In this document: positions 1 to 14,000 of the stretch, piece by piece
Layout: the number at the start of each line of letters is the position of its first letter
How positions within the stretch are numbered: the first letter of the stretch is position 1
Source of the DNA: Micropterus salmoides
Taxonomy: Eukaryota; Chordata; Actinopteri; Centrarchiformes; Centrarchidae
Assembly (NCBI RefSeq): GCF_014851395.1
Contig: NW_024044681.1
Coordinates: forward strand, 4,656,933 to 4,720,932
Length of the DNA stretch: 64,000 nucleotides
Direction of reading: 5' to 3'
The notes under the pieces: model-generated
What the model was told of the DNA's origin: nothing
What the model saw: only the letters and a program-made list of their open reading frames with translations
Database searches by the model: none
Made by a program: the position numbers and the translations under genes

Positions 1-2721
1 AGAGACCAGGTGACATATAGAGCGGGCGAGAAAGAGACCAGGTGACATATAGAGCGGGCAAGAAAGACACCAGGTGACATAGAAAGAGACCAGGTGACAT
101 AAAAAGAGACCAGGTGACATATAGAGCAGGCGAGAAAGACACCAGGTGACATAGAGCGGGCGAGAAAGACACCAGGTGACATAAAAAGAGACCAGGTGAT
201 ATATAGACCGGACGAGAAAGAGACCGGGTGACATAGAAAGAGACCAGGTGACACATAGAGCGGGCGAGAAAGAGACCAGGTGACATAGAAAGAGACCAGG
301 TGATATATAGAGCGGGCGAGAAAGAGACCAGGTGACACATAGAGCGGGCGAGAAAGAGACCAGGTGATATATAGACCGGGCGAGAAAGAGACCAAGTGAC
401 ATAGAATGGGCAAGAAAGATACCAGGTGACATAGAAAGAGACCAGGTGGCACATAGACTGGGCAAGAAAGACACCAGGTGACATAGAAAGACACCAGGTG
501 ACATATAGAGAAAGAGACCAGGTGATATATAGAGCTGGCGAGAAAGAGACCAGGTGACATAGAAAGAGACCAGGTGACATATAGAGCGGGCGAGAAAGAG
601 ACCAGGTGACATATAGAGCGGGCAAGAAAGACACCAGGTGACATAGAAAGAGACCAGGTGACATAAAAAGAGACCAGGTGACATATAGAGCAGGCGAGAA
701 AGACACCAGGTGACATAGAGCGGGCGAGAAAGACACCAGGTGACATAGAAAGAGACCAGGTGATATATAGAGCGGGCGAGAAAGAGACCAGGTGACACAT
801 AGAGCGGGCGAGAAAGAGACCAGGTGATATATAGACCGGGCGAGAAAGAGACCAAGTGACATAGAATGGGCAAGAAAGATACCAGGTGACATAGAAAGAG
901 ACCAGGTGGCACATAGACTGGGCAAGAAAGAGACCAGGTGACATAGAAAGAGACCAGGTGACATATAGAGCGGGCGAGAAAGACACCAGGTGACATAGAA
1001 AGAGACCAGGTGACATATAGAGAAAGAGACCAGGTGATATATAGAGCTGGCGAGAAAGAGACCAGGTGACACATAGAGCGGGCGAGAAAGAGACCAGGTG
1101 ATATATAGAGCGGGCGAGAAAGAGACCAGGTGACATAGAGTGGGCGAGAAAGATACCAGGTGACATAGAAAGAGACCAGGTGACACATAGACTGGGCAAG
1201 AAAAAGACCAGGTGACATAGAAAGAGACCAGGTGACATATAGAGCGGGCGAGAAAGAGACCAGGTGACATAGAAAGAGACCAGGTGACATATAGAGCGGG
1301 CGAGAAAGACACCAGGTGACGTAGAAAGAGAACAGGTGAAATATAGCCCGGGCGATAAAGAGACCAGGTGATATATAGACCGGGCGAGAAAGAGACCGGG
1401 TGACATAGAAAGAGACCAGGTGACACATAGAGCGGGCGAGAAAGAGACCAGGTGACATAGAGCAGGCGAGAAAGAAACCAGGTGAAATAAAAAGAGACCA
1501 GGTGACACATAGACCGGGCTGGAAAGAGACCAGGTGAAATAAAAAGAGACTAGGTGACATAGAGCGGGCGAGAAAGACACCAGGTGACATAGAAAGAGAC
1601 CAGGTGACACATAGACTGGGCAAGAAAGAGACCAGGTGACATAGAAAGAGACCAGGTGACATATAGAGCGGGCGAGAAAGAGACCAGGTGACATATAGAG
1701 CGGGCAAGAAAGACACCAGGTGACATAGAAAGAGACCAGGTGACATAAAAAGAGACCAGGTGACATATAGAGCAGGCGAGAAAGACACCAGGTGACATAG
1801 AGCGGGCGAGAAAGACACCAGGTGACATAAAAAGAGACCAGGTGATATATAGACCGGACGAGAAAGAGACCGGGTGACATAGAAAGAGACCAGGTGATAT
1901 ATAGAGCGGGCGAGAAAGAGACCAGGTGACACATAGAGCGGGCGAGAAAGAGACCAGGTGATATATAGAGCGGGCGAGAAAGAGACCAGGTGATATAGAG
2001 CGGGCGAGAAAGAGACCAGGTGACATAGAGTGGGCGAGAAAGATACCAGGTGACATAGAAAGAGACCAGGTGACATATAGAGCGGGCGAGAAAGAGACCA
2101 GGTGACATAGAAAGAGACCAGGTGACATATAGAGCGGGCGAGAAAGACACCAGGTGACATAGAAAGAGAACAGGTGAAATATAGGCCGGGCGATAAAGAG
2201 ACCAGGTGATATATAGACCGGGCGAGAAAGAGACCGGGTGACATAGAAAGAGACCAGGTGACACATAGAGCGGGCGAGAAAGAGACCAGGTGACATAGAG
2301 CGGGCGAGAAAGAGACCAGGTGAAATAAAAAGAGACCAGGTGACACATAGACCGGGCTGGAAAGAGACCAGGTGACATAGAAAGAGACCAAGTGACATAT
2401 AGACCGGGCGAGAAAGAGACCAGGTGACATACAGAGCGGGCGAGAAAGAGACCAGGTGACACATAGACCGGGCGAGAAAGAGACCAGGTGACACATAGAC
2501 CGGGCGAGAAAGAGACCAGGTGACATAGAAAGAGACCAGGTGGCATACAGAGCAGGCGAGAAAGAGACCAGGTGACATATAGAGCAGGCAAGAAAGGCAC
2601 CAGGTGACATAAACAGAGACCAGGTGACATATAGAGCAGGCAAGAAAGACACCAGGTGACATAAAAAGAGACCAGGTGACATATAGAGCGGGCGAGAAAG
2701 ACACCAGGTGACATAAAAAGA
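1..2721. repeat. Minisatellite array 1 (mixed 20-bp and 32-bp units), truncated by window start
   Basis: Every block is built round the core AGACCAGGTGACAT. A short 20-bp unit continues with AGAAAG. A long 32-bp unit continues with ATAGAGCGGGCGAGAAAG. The two alternate irregularly, with point variants such as GACACC, GATATATAG and AAGTGAC. The array runs from the first base, so its true left edge is outside the window, and it ends abruptly in unique sequence near 2721. A long open frame on the minus strand (about 1550-2725) reads only as repeated SPGLFLARS/CHLVSF-type peptides and is a periodicity artefact. Confidence 0.97.
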
Positions 2722-3039
2722 GCAAATCTTGGCAGCAAATGCAGCAGCCACTAACTGAATGTGCTCTTCCAATAAGGTTTGTTTCTGTTCATTATCTGCA
2801 GCCTGTTGGTCAGAGCATTTGCCCGTCCCTTGATCATTTATATTTGTAGAATGAGAAGCAGGGTTGACAGCTCAGGGCTCCAGGCTGTGTCGCATATGCA
2901 ATAAGTTTAAAAAGTCACGTGGTCTCATTTGTGTGAATGCGAGGTGATAATCAGCAGCTCTACAGTCTCAAAATGTCCCTGAAGTCTGAGCACACTGTGC
3001 TAGTTAACACTGCAACCTGCCCCAACATCTAAACTCACT
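2722..3039. other. Short unique spacer between two giant minisatellites
   Basis: About 320 bp of non-repetitive sequence of ordinary composition separates array 1 from array 2. I see no splice-flanked open frame, RNA gene or recognisable transposon in it. Confidence 0.7.
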
Positions 3040-3126
3040 CAGAGACCACACAGAGGACCAAACTAGAGACCACACAGAGGACCAAACTAGAGACCAACCC
3101 AGAGAACACACAGAGAACCAAACTAG

Positions 3127-3243
<117 letters not shown>

Positions 3244-4500
3244 TAGAGACTACACAGAGGACCTACCCAGAGACCACACAGAGGACCAACCCAGAGACCA
3301 CACAGAGGACCAACCCAGAGAACACACAGAGAACCAAACTAGAGACCACACAGAGAACCAAACTACAGACCACACAGAGGACCAACCCAGAGAACACACA
3401 GAGGACCAAACTAGAGACCACACAGAGGACCAACCCAGAGACCACACAGAGGAACAACCCAGACCAGAGACCACACAGAGGACCAACCCAGAGACCACAC
3501 AGAGGACCAAACTAGAGACCACACAGAGGACCAAAATAGAGACCAACCCAGAGAACACACAGAGAACCAAACTAGAGACCACACAGAGGACCAACCCAGA
3601 GACCACACAGAGGAACAACCCAGACCAGAGACCACATAGAGGACCAACCCAGAGACCACACAGAGGACCAAACTAGAGACCAACCCAGAGAACACACAGA
3701 GAACCAAACTAGAGACCACACAGAGGACCAAACTAGAGACCAACCCAGAGAACACACAGAGGACCAAACTAGAGACCAACCCAGAGAACACACAGAGAAC
3801 CAACCTAGAGAACACACAGAGGACCAACCCGGAGACCACACAGAGGACCAAACTAGAGACCACACAGAGGACCAACCCGGAGACCACACAGAGGACCAAA
3901 CTAGAGACCACACAGAGGACCAACCCAGAGACCAACCCAGAGAACACACAGAAAACCAACCTAGAGACCACACAGAGGACCAAACTAGAGACCACACAGA
4001 GGACCAAACTAGAGACCAACCCAGAGAACACACAGAGAACCAACCTAGAGAACACACAGAGGACCAAACTAGAGACAACACAGAGGACCAAACTAGAGAC
4101 CACACAGAGGACCAACCCAGAGAACACACAGAGGACCAAACTAGAGACCAAACTAGAGACCACACAGAGGACCAAACCAGAGACCACACAGAGGACCAAC
4201 CCAGAGACCACACAGAGGACCAACCCAGAGACCACACAGAGGACCAAACCAGAGACCACACAGAGGACCAACCCAGAGAACACACAGAGAACCAAACTAG
4301 AGACCACACAGAGGACCAAACTAGAGACCACACAGAGGACCAAACTAGAGACCAACCCAGAGAACACACAGAGGACCAAACTAGAGACCAACCCAGAGAA
4401 CACACAGAGGACCAAACTAGAGACCAACCCAGAGAACACACAGAGAACCAAACTAGAGACCAACCCAGAGACCACACAGAGAACCAACCTAGAGAACACA

Positions 4501-4890
4501 CAGAGGACCAATCTAGAGACTACACAGAAGACCAAACTAGAGACCACACAGAGGACCAACCCAGACTACAGACCACACAGAGGAACAACCCAGACCAGAG
4601 ACCACACAGAGGAACAACCCAGACCAGAGACCACACAGAGGAACAACCCAGACTACAGATCACACAGAGGACCAACCTAGAGAACACACAGAGGACCAAC
4701 CCAGAGAACACACAGAGGACCAAACTAGAGACCACACAGAGGACCAACCCAGAGACCACACAGAGGACCAAACTAGAGACCACACAGAGGACCAACCCGG
4801 AGACCACACAGAGGACCAACCCAGAGACTACACAGAAGACCAAACTAGAGACCACACAGAAGACCAAACTAGAGACCACAAGATGACCAA
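4501..4890. repeat. Higher-order block, copy 1, within array 2
   Basis: A block of about 390 bp beginning with the rare variant CAATCTAGAGACTACACAG and running through the GGAACAACCCAGACC cluster to ACCACAAGATGACC. The same order of rare variants recurs near 5761-6175 and 7105-7555, so the array has a higher-order periodicity of about 1.3 kb. Confidence 0.75.
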
Positions 4891-5760
4891 ACTAGAGACC
4901 AACCCAGAGAACACACAGAGAACCAACTAGAGACCACACAGAGGACCAACCCGAGGACCACACAGAGGAACAACCCAGACCAGAGACCAACAGAGGACAA
5001 CCAGAGACCACACAGAGGACCAAACTAGAGACCAACCCAGAGACACACAGAGAACCAACTAGAGACCACACAGAGGACCAAACTAGAGACACAACCCAGA
5101 GACACACAGAGGACCAAACTAGAGACCAACCCAGAGAACACACAGAGAACAAACCTAGAGAACACACAGAGGACCAACCCGGAGACCACACAGAGGACCA
5201 AACTAGAGACCACACAGAGGGACCAAACTAGAGACCAACCCAGAGACACACAGAGAACCAACCTAGAGAAACACACAGAGGACCAAACTAGAGACAACAC
5301 AGAGGACCAAACTAGAGACCACACAGAGGACCAACCCAGAGAACACACAGAGGACCAAACTAGAGACCAACCCAGAGAACACACAGAGAACCAAACTAGA
5401 GACCACACAGAGGACCAAAACCAGAGACCACACAGAGGACACAACCCAGAGACCAACAGAGGACCAAACCAGAGACCACACAGAGGACCAACCCAGAGAA
5501 CACACAGAGAACCAAACTAGAGACCACAAGAGGACCAACTAGGCCCACACAGAGGACCAAACTAGAGACCACACAGAGGACCAAACTAGAGACCACACAG
5601 AGGACCAAACTAGAGACCAACCCAGAGAACACACAGAGGACCAAACTAGAGACAACCCAGAACACCACAGAGGACCAAACTAGAGACCAACCCAGAGAAC
5701 AACAGAGAACCAAACTAGAGACCAACCCAGAGACCACACAGAGAACCAACCTAGAGAACA

Positions 5761-6175
5761 CACAGTAGGACCAATCTAGAGACTACACAGAAGACCAAAC
5801 TAGAGACACACAGAGACCAACCCAGACTACAGACCACAGAGGAACAACCAGACAGAGACCACACCGAGGAACAACCCAGACCAGAGACCACACAGAGGAA
5901 CAACCCAGACCAGAGACCACACAGAGGAACAACCCAGACTACAGATCACACAGAGGACCACCAGAGAACACAGAGGACCACCCAGAGAACACACAGAGGA
6001 CCAAACTAGAGACCACAGAGGACCAACCCAGAGACCACACAGAGGACCAAACTAGAGACCACACAGAGGGACCAACCCGGAGACCACACAGAGGACCAAC
6101 CCAGAGACTACACAGAAGACCAAACTAGAGACCACACAGAGACCAAACTAGAGACCACAAGATGACCAAACTAGA
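5761..6175. repeat. Higher-order block, copy 2 (indel-rich)
   Basis: It has the same order of rare dodecamer variants as the blocks at 4501 and 7105. This copy carries many single-base gaps and insertions, such as CAGTAGGACC, AGACACACAGAGACC and CACACCGAGG, that break the 12-bp register. Confidence 0.7.
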
Positions 6176-7104
6176 GACCACAAAGACGACCAAACTAGAG
6201 ACCACACAGAGGACCAAACTAGAGACCACACAGAGGACCAAACTAGAGACCAACCCAGAGAACACACAGAGGACCAAACTAGAGACCACACAGAGGACCA
6301 ACCGGAGACCACACAGAGGACCAAACTAGAGACCACACAGAGGACCAACCCAGAGACCAACCCAGAGAACACACAGAAAACCAACCTAGAGAACACACAG
6401 AGGACCAAACTAGAGACCACACAGAGGACCAAACTAGAGACCAACCCAGAGAACACACAGAGAACCAACCTAGAGAACACACAGAGGACCAAACTAGAGA
6501 CAACACAGAGGACCAAACTAGAGACCACACAGAGGACCAACCCAGAGAACACACAGAGGACCAAACTAGAGACCAACCCAGAGAACACACAGAGAACCAA
6601 ACTAGAGACCACACAGAGGACCAAACTAGAGACCACACAGAGGACCAAACCAGAGACCACACAGAGGACCAACCCAGAGACCACACAGAGGACCAAACCA
6701 GAGACCACAGAGGACCAAACTAGAGACCAACCCAGAGAACACACAGAGAACCAAACTAGAGACCACACAGAGGACCAAACCAGAGACCACACAGAGGACC
6801 AAACCAGAGACCACACAGAGGACCAAACCAGAGACCACACAGAGGACCAACCCAGAGAACACACAGAGAACCAAACTAGAGACCACACAGAGGACCAAAC
6901 TAGAGACCACACAGAGGACCAAACTAGAGACCACACAGAGGACCAAACTAGAGACCAACCCAGAGAACACACAGAGGACCAAACTAGAGACCAACCCAGA
7001 GAACACACAGAGGACCAAACTAGAGACCAACCCAGAGAACACACAGAGAACCAAACTAGAGACCAACCCAGAGACCACACAGAGAACCAACCTAGAGAAC
7101 ACAC

Positions 7105-7555
7105 AGAGGACCAATCTAGAGACTACACAGAAGACCAAACTAGAGACCACACAGAGGACCAACCCAGACTACAGACCACACAGAGGAACAACCCAGACCA
7201 GAGACCACACAGAGGAACAACCCAGACCAGAGACCACACAGAGGAACAACCCAGACCAGAGACCACACAGAGGAACAACCCAGACTACAGATCACACAGA
7301 GGACCAACCTAGAGAACACACAGAGGACCAACCCAGAGAACACACAGAGGACCAAACTAGAGACCACACAGAGGACCAACCCAGAGACCACACAGAGGAC
7401 CAAACTAGAGACCACACAGAGGACCAACCCGGAGACCACACAGAGGACCAACCCAGAGACTACACAGAAGACCAAACTAGAGACCACACAGAAGACCAAA
7501 CTAGAGACCACAAAGATGACCAAACTAGAGACCACAAAGACGACCAAACTAGAGA
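7105..7555. repeat. Higher-order block, copy 3
   Basis: A clean copy of the block seen at 4501, starting with CAATCTAGAGACTACACAG and ending in CAAAGATGACC and CAAAGACGACC variants. The upstream flank of this copy (from about 6180) also matches the flank of copy 1 (from about 3640) in unit order, so more than 1 kb is duplicated. Confidence 0.75.
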
Positions 7556-7909
7556 CCACACAGAGGACCAAACTAGAGACCACACAGAGGACCAAACTAG
7601 AGACCAACCCAGAGAACACACAGAGGACCAAACTAGAGACCACACAGAGAACACACAGAGAACCAAACTAGAGACCAACCCAGAGAACACACAGAGAACC
7701 AAACTAGAGACCACACAGAGGACCAAACTAGAGACCACACAGAGGACCAAACTAGAGACCAACCCAGAGAACACACAGAGAACACACAGAGAACACACAG
7801 AGAACCAACCCAGAGACCACACAGAGGACCAAACCAGAGACCACACAGAGGACCAACCCAGAGAACACACAGAGGACCAAACTAGAGACCACACAGAGGA
7901 CCAAACTAG

Positions 7910-8026
<117 letters not shown>

Positions 8027-8479
8027 TAGAGACCACACAGAGAACCAAACTAGAGACCACACAGAGGACCAACCCAGAGAACACACAGAGGACCAAACTA
8101 GAGACCACACAGAGGACCAAACTAGAGACCACACAGAGAACCAACCCAGAGACCACACAGAGGACCAAACTAGAGACCAACCCAGAGGACCAACCCAGAG
8201 AACACACAGAGGACCAAACTAGAGACCACACAGAGAACCAACCCAGAGACCACACAGAGGACCAAACTAGAGACCAACCCAGAGGACCAACCCAGAGACC
8301 ACACAGAGGACCAAACTAGAGACCACACAGAGGACCAACCCAGAGAACACACAAAGGACCAAACTAGAGACCACACAGAGGACCAAACTAGAGACCAACC
8401 CACAGAACACACAGAGGACCAATCTAGAGACCACACAGAGGTCCAACCCAGACCAGAGACCACACAGAGGACCAAACTA

Positions 8480-9060
8480 GAGACCACACAGAGGACCAAC
8501 CCAGAGAACACACAGAGGACCAAACTAGAGACCAACCCAGAGACCAACCCAGAGAACACACAGAGGACCAAAGTAGAGACCACACAGAGAACCAACCCAG
8601 AGAACACACAGAGGACCAAACTAGAGACCACACAGAGGACCAAACTAGAGACCACACAGAGGACCAAACTAGAGACCACACAGAGGACCAACCCGGAGAC
8701 CACACAGAGGACCAACCCAGAGACCACACAGAGGACCAAACTAGAGACCACAAAGACGACCAAACTAGAGACCACACAGAGGACCAAACTAGAGACCACA
8801 CAGAGGACCAACCCAGAGAACACACAGAGGACCAAACTAGAGACCAACCCAGAGACCAACCCAGAGAACACACAGAGGACCAAAGTAGAGACCACACAGA
8901 GAACCAACCCAGAGAACACACAGAGGACCAAACTAGAGACCACACAGAGGACCAACCTATAGAACACACAGAGGACCAAACTAGAGACCACACAGAGGAC
9001 CAAACTAGAGACCACACAGAGGACCAACCCGGAGACTACACAGAAGACCAAACTAGAGAC
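8480..9060. repeat. Tandem 312-bp duplication inside array 2
   Basis: The rare variant CCAAAGTAGAGACC occurs at about 8568 and again at about 8880, exactly 312 bp (26 dodecamers) later, with matching unit order on both sides. This indicates a local duplication kept in 12-bp register. Confidence 0.7.
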
Positions 9061-9795
9061 CACAAAGACGACCAAACTAGAGACCACACAGAGGACCAAA
9101 CTAGAGACCACACAGAGGACCAAACTAGAGACCACACAGAGGACCAAACTAGAGACCACACAGAGGACCAAACTAGAGAACACACAGAGAACCAAACTAG
9201 AGACCACACAGAGGACCAAACTAGAGACCACACAGACGACCAAACTAGAGAACACACAGAGAACCAAACTAGAGACCACACAGAGGACCAAACTAGAGAA
9301 CACACAGAGAACCAAACTAGAGACCACACAGAGGACCAAACTAGAGACCACACAGAGGACCAAACTAGAGACCACACAGACGACCAAACTAGAGAACACA
9401 CAGAGAACCAACCCAGAGACCACACAGAGGACCAAACTAGAGACCACACAGAGGACCAAACTAGAGACCACACAGAGGACCAAACTAGAGACCACACAGA
9501 GGACCAAACTAGAGACCACACAGAGGACCAACCCAGAGAACACACAGAGGACCAAACTAGAGACCACACAGACGACCAAACTAGAGACCACACAGAGGAC
9601 CAAACTAGAGACCACACAGAGGACCAACCCAGAGACCACACAGAGGACCAAACTAGAGACCACACAGACGACCAAACTAGAGACCACACAGAGGACCAAC
9701 CCAGACTACAGACCACACAGAGGAACAACCCCGACCAGAGACCACACAGAGGACCAACCCAGAGACCACACAGAGGACTAATCCAGACTACAGTC

Positions 9796-11070
9796 CGTCC
9801 AGTTTCTGGAAGTGCTGACATGTTTGGTGTGCTTTTTGTTAATACACGTTCGCCTGTTATTGCATATCATTATTGAGTTGTGGTTTTTCATTGTTGTTCA
9901 CTTTCTTGCATTCAACGGGAGGGTCCATAACGTTGTGTATGTACCCTTGTGTGTCCTTTGGTGGGTTAATATATTTTTCTGAGATAAAACCTAAAATATC
10001 TAACGTGTCAGGAGAGAAACCTGACTGGCATCCCAAAATAACCCGTAGCCAAACTGTCACAGTGTGTGTGTGTATATTTGTGTGTGTATATTTGTTTGTG
10101 TATTTGCGTGTGTATTTGTGTGTGTATTTGCGTATAAATATTTGTGTGTGTGTATTTGCGTGTAAATATTTGTGTGTGTGTGTATGTGTGTCCCTCTGTG
10201 GTGTTGGCCCTTATCTCTGGGTGCCATGGTAATGCTGAAGCTGCTGCAGAGCAGCTCTGATCTTATTCTGGAAAGCAGTCCAGTGCAGGAAAACAAATCT
10301 GAAAAGGAGCAGCCAGGAAATCCAAAATCCTCTAAGTTATCCAAGAAACATGGGGAGAGGTGAGTATTTCAAATTAAAACAGGAAACATCTAAAGCAAAT
10401 CCAACCCCATGACAATGCGTTAAGATAACTGCTGTTTTTTCATATCATGAGCAAAGCTACAGTTCACCCTGAGGGCGTCTGAACCGAACTTCATCTCCAT
10501 CTGACATGTTTCAACCTGGACCAAAGTGGTGGACCGACCACGGCTAAAGCAGGAGGACCCACGATCCATCTGTCTTTGTTCCAAACATTCAGAAACAGAA
10601 ACTAAACTCAGCCTGCAGGTATTTAGGCTGTGAGAGAAAACCAGCAGGATCTTTGAAAAGTACTCTCAGATACACAGTTTCATTGAGAAAAGGCTCAACA
10701 CTTTCCTGAAACAGCTGCAGTTTTCAACAGGAGGAAACAGGGCAGTGTTTGTTTGGGACTATTTTCAGTGGCGGATGAATCCACGTTTTCCAGCGAGTAC
10801 TTGGGGCAGCAGGACGGTGAGTGTGGAACTAATTTAGTGTTTCTTATTTAGTCACCAGAGGAAAGCAAGAAGAAGATGAGTGAAGAGAAACATCTGAAGA
10901 ACACAAACTCAGTCTGCTGTCAACCTGCTGAAACAGGACTGAGGCAACACCTGGGACAGGGAACAGCAAGGTGAGACCTACACCCCTCTGAAACAGTCCA
11001 ACTAGCTTTCAGGGAAACATCCTGACAGGAAACTGCTTTGTGTCCAGATGCTGAGTTCAGCGCCTCCATC
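9796..11070 (+). promoter_or_regulatory. drd4 upstream region and probable 5' UTR
   Basis: Unique sequence between minisatellite array 2 and the drd4 start codon. It includes a GT-rich microsatellite (10058-10190). Two donor-like sites, GAGAG|GTGAGTA near 10360 and CAGCAAG|GTGAGACC near 10971, and an acceptor-like TTTGTGTCCAG ending at 11047 suggest that one or two non-coding 5' exons splice to the coding exon. I cannot place a transcription start or a convincing TATA box. Confidence in the exact 5' exon structure is low. Confidence 0.35.
10058..10195. repeat. GT-rich microsatellite (TGTGTGTATTTG type)
   Basis: Imperfect GTGTGTGTAT/ATTTGCGTGT repeats over about 135 bp, about 0.9 kb upstream of the drd4 start codon. 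The open frames across it are low-complexity artefacts. Confidence 0.9.
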
Positions 11071-14000
11071 ATGGACAATGTGACACCTGGCAGTCCTCCA
11101 GGTGAGACGCACCTGAGGGACTACAATTACCTGGCCCTGGTCCTCGGTGTCCCCCTAATCCTGGTCATCATCCTAGGGAATATCCTGGTGTGTCTGAGCG
11201 TGCTCACTGAGCGCTCCCTGAAAACTGCCACCAACTACTTCATCATCAGTCTGGCGGTGGCCGACCTGCTGCTGGCGGTGCTGGTGCTCCCGCTATACGT
11301 CTACTCTGAGGTCAGTGTTCATTAGGACCATTCTGACTTTACACCTGCACAGTGAGGACACGTTAAAAAGCTGTTTGTGAGGACTGACACGAGTTTACAC
11401 CTGCACAATGAGGACACGATAGAAAGCTGTTTGAGAGGACTGACACGAGTTTACACCTGCACAGTGAGGACACGATAGAAATCTGTTTGAGAGGACTGAC
11501 ACGAGTTTACACCTGCACAGTGAGGACACAATAGAAATCTGTTTGAGAGGACTGACACGAGTTTACACCTGCACAATGAGGACACGATAGAAAGCTGCTT
11601 GAGAGGACTGACACGAGTTTACACCTGCACAATGAGGACACGATAGAAATCTGTTTGAGAGGACTGACACGAGTTTACACCTGCACAATGAGGACACGAT
11701 AGAAAGCTGTTTGAGAGGACTGACACGAGTTTACACCGGCACAATGAGGACACGATAGAAAGCTGCTTGAGAGGACTGACACGAGTTTACACCTGCACAA
11801 TGAGGACACAATAGAAATCTGTTTGAGAGGACTGACACGAGTTTACACCTGCACAATGAGGACACGATAGAAAGCTGTTTGAGAGGACTGACACGAGTTT
11901 ACACCTGCACAATGAGGACACGATAGAAAGCTGCTTGAGAGGACTGACACGAGTTTACACCTGCACAATGAGGACACAATAGAAATCTGTTTGAGAGGAC
12001 TGACACGAGTTTACACCTGCACAATGAGGATACAATAGAAATCTGTTTGAGAGGACTGACACGAGTTTACACCTGCACAATGAGGACACGATAGAAAGCT
12101 GCTTGAGAGGACTGACACGAGTTTACACCTGCACAATGAGGACACAATAGAAATCTGTTTGAGAGGACTGACACGAGTTTACACCTGCACAATGAGGATA
12201 CAATAGAAATCTGTTTGAGAGGACTGACACGAGTTTACACCTGCACAATGAGGATACAATAGAAATCTGTTTGAGAGGACTGACACGAGTTTACACCTGC
12301 ACAATGAGGACACATTTGTAAATGAGTTGATTCTGCATGACTGTCTGTGTTCTGTTTAGTTTCTGGGAGGTATCTGGACGTTGAGCACCTACATCTGTGA
12401 TGCTCTTATGACCATGGATGTGATGCTGTGCACCGCCTCCATCCTCAACTTGTGTGCCATCAGCGTGGACAGGTGAGTCCACCTGGAGGTCAAACTTCAT
12501 TTAAATCTAATAAAAAACTACAGTTTGACCTTCCATGTGAAAAGAAGAGAAATAATCTCAGATATCTTTGTCATATTAAATGAGCTTTCTGCTTGCGTGA
12601 GTAACGAGTGCCACTCATTACAGTGTGATGACCTCCATCATATAGGAGATACAGACTTAATTGGCAGCACGCTGCCAGCAGAGCCAATCAAGAATTTCAA
12701 ATTAAACGACTTCAGTTTGACCTGAATGAGTTTGTGGGGACTCCCGGCTGTTTAACCTCTGTCGGGTCGTGTACCTGAGAAACATCTGAAACAAGTCCAA
12801 CTGCCTTTGACCATGTGTATTCTGAATTCTGGGGATAACTCACGTCCTGACTGCTGGAATATTTTTACTTTTCAAACAGGCCTTTCTCTGCTTTAAACAA
12901 ATCACTGAGTCTAACTGGGATCTGAATGTGTCTCACAGCGAGGTCTAGGGCCACCTCGTCCACCATTATCAGAGCAGAACCAAACTTTGCAGTGAGAATG
13001 TGAGTTAAACAGTGTGAAGTTGATGGAACACGTGTCCTGTGAAGGTTTGTTTTCATTGCTTCGTGCAGCCTGATGATGACTCAGGAGCTCAGTTTTGACT
13101 ACAAGATTCAGGGTTGATAACATAAAGCTGTGTGGCAGAGCACCACTGAACTGTGGGGAGAGCTGAACGATGATGCATCAGTTATTGAATACAGGGTCTG
13201 TTTCTAGACTCAGGATTAGTCGGCTTCTGTTGAGAGGACAGAAAAGCAGCCATGTTTCCCGATTGGAAAGCAAAGATCCGAGTTCTAAGAGTTGGGTAGA
13301 GAAAGGGTTCACGTTTCTGTGTTGTGTTTCAGGTACATTGCAGTGGTGGTCCCTCTGAAGTACAACAGGAACCAGTTCAGCGTCCGACAGCTGGCTCTCA
13401 TCACTGCTACCTGGGTGCTATCTCTGGGCGTGGCGAGTCCGGTTATCTTCGGTCTCAACCAGGTGCCGGGTCGCAACCCGAGCGTGTGCAAACTGGAGGA
13501 CGACCGGTTTGTGGTGTACTCGTCCATCTGCTCCTTCTTTGTGCCTTGTCCCATCATGCTCTTCTTGTATTACTGGATGTTCCGAGGCCTGCGGCGGTGG
13601 AGCGGTCGGAGTCGATCTCAGGTGGGTCGGGCCAGTCGTCAAGCTCTCTCTTCACGTCTCGGCTTGGCCTTACGGCGAGCTAAAGCCACAACGACTGGGA
13701 ATCGAGAGAAAGCTGTGTACACCACGCCAGCCAGCCTCAGCCCCACCTCTCCATGCACTATCTCCATGACCACACCCTCTGCGACCCCGGTGATGGAAGA
13801 GCATCAGGACGGGGCGACGGTCTTGGCAGAGAGCGACCCGATGACGACACAGATTGACAGCATGTCAGACGGCGAGCCCACAGAAAGGAGGGAGGGAGGC
13901 AGCAAGAGAGAGAACGGCCTGAGGAAGACAAACGCTGCCAAGAGAGGAAGAAGAAACAGCAAGAGCAGCAGAGTCAGCGGGAGGGAACGGAAAGCCATGA

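Noticed and set aside
1550..2725. 391-codon minus-strand frame of SPGLFLARS/CHLVSF repeats
   Set aside because: It is generated by the 20/32-bp minisatellite. It has no splice or domain context and the same words continue without a start or stop pattern across the array.
11038..11070. Extended drd4 N terminus from an in-frame TTG at 11038
   Set aside because: TTG is not used as a vertebrate start, the upstream stretch includes a likely splice acceptor (TGTGTCCAG), and the ATG at 11071 gives a normal D4 N terminus.
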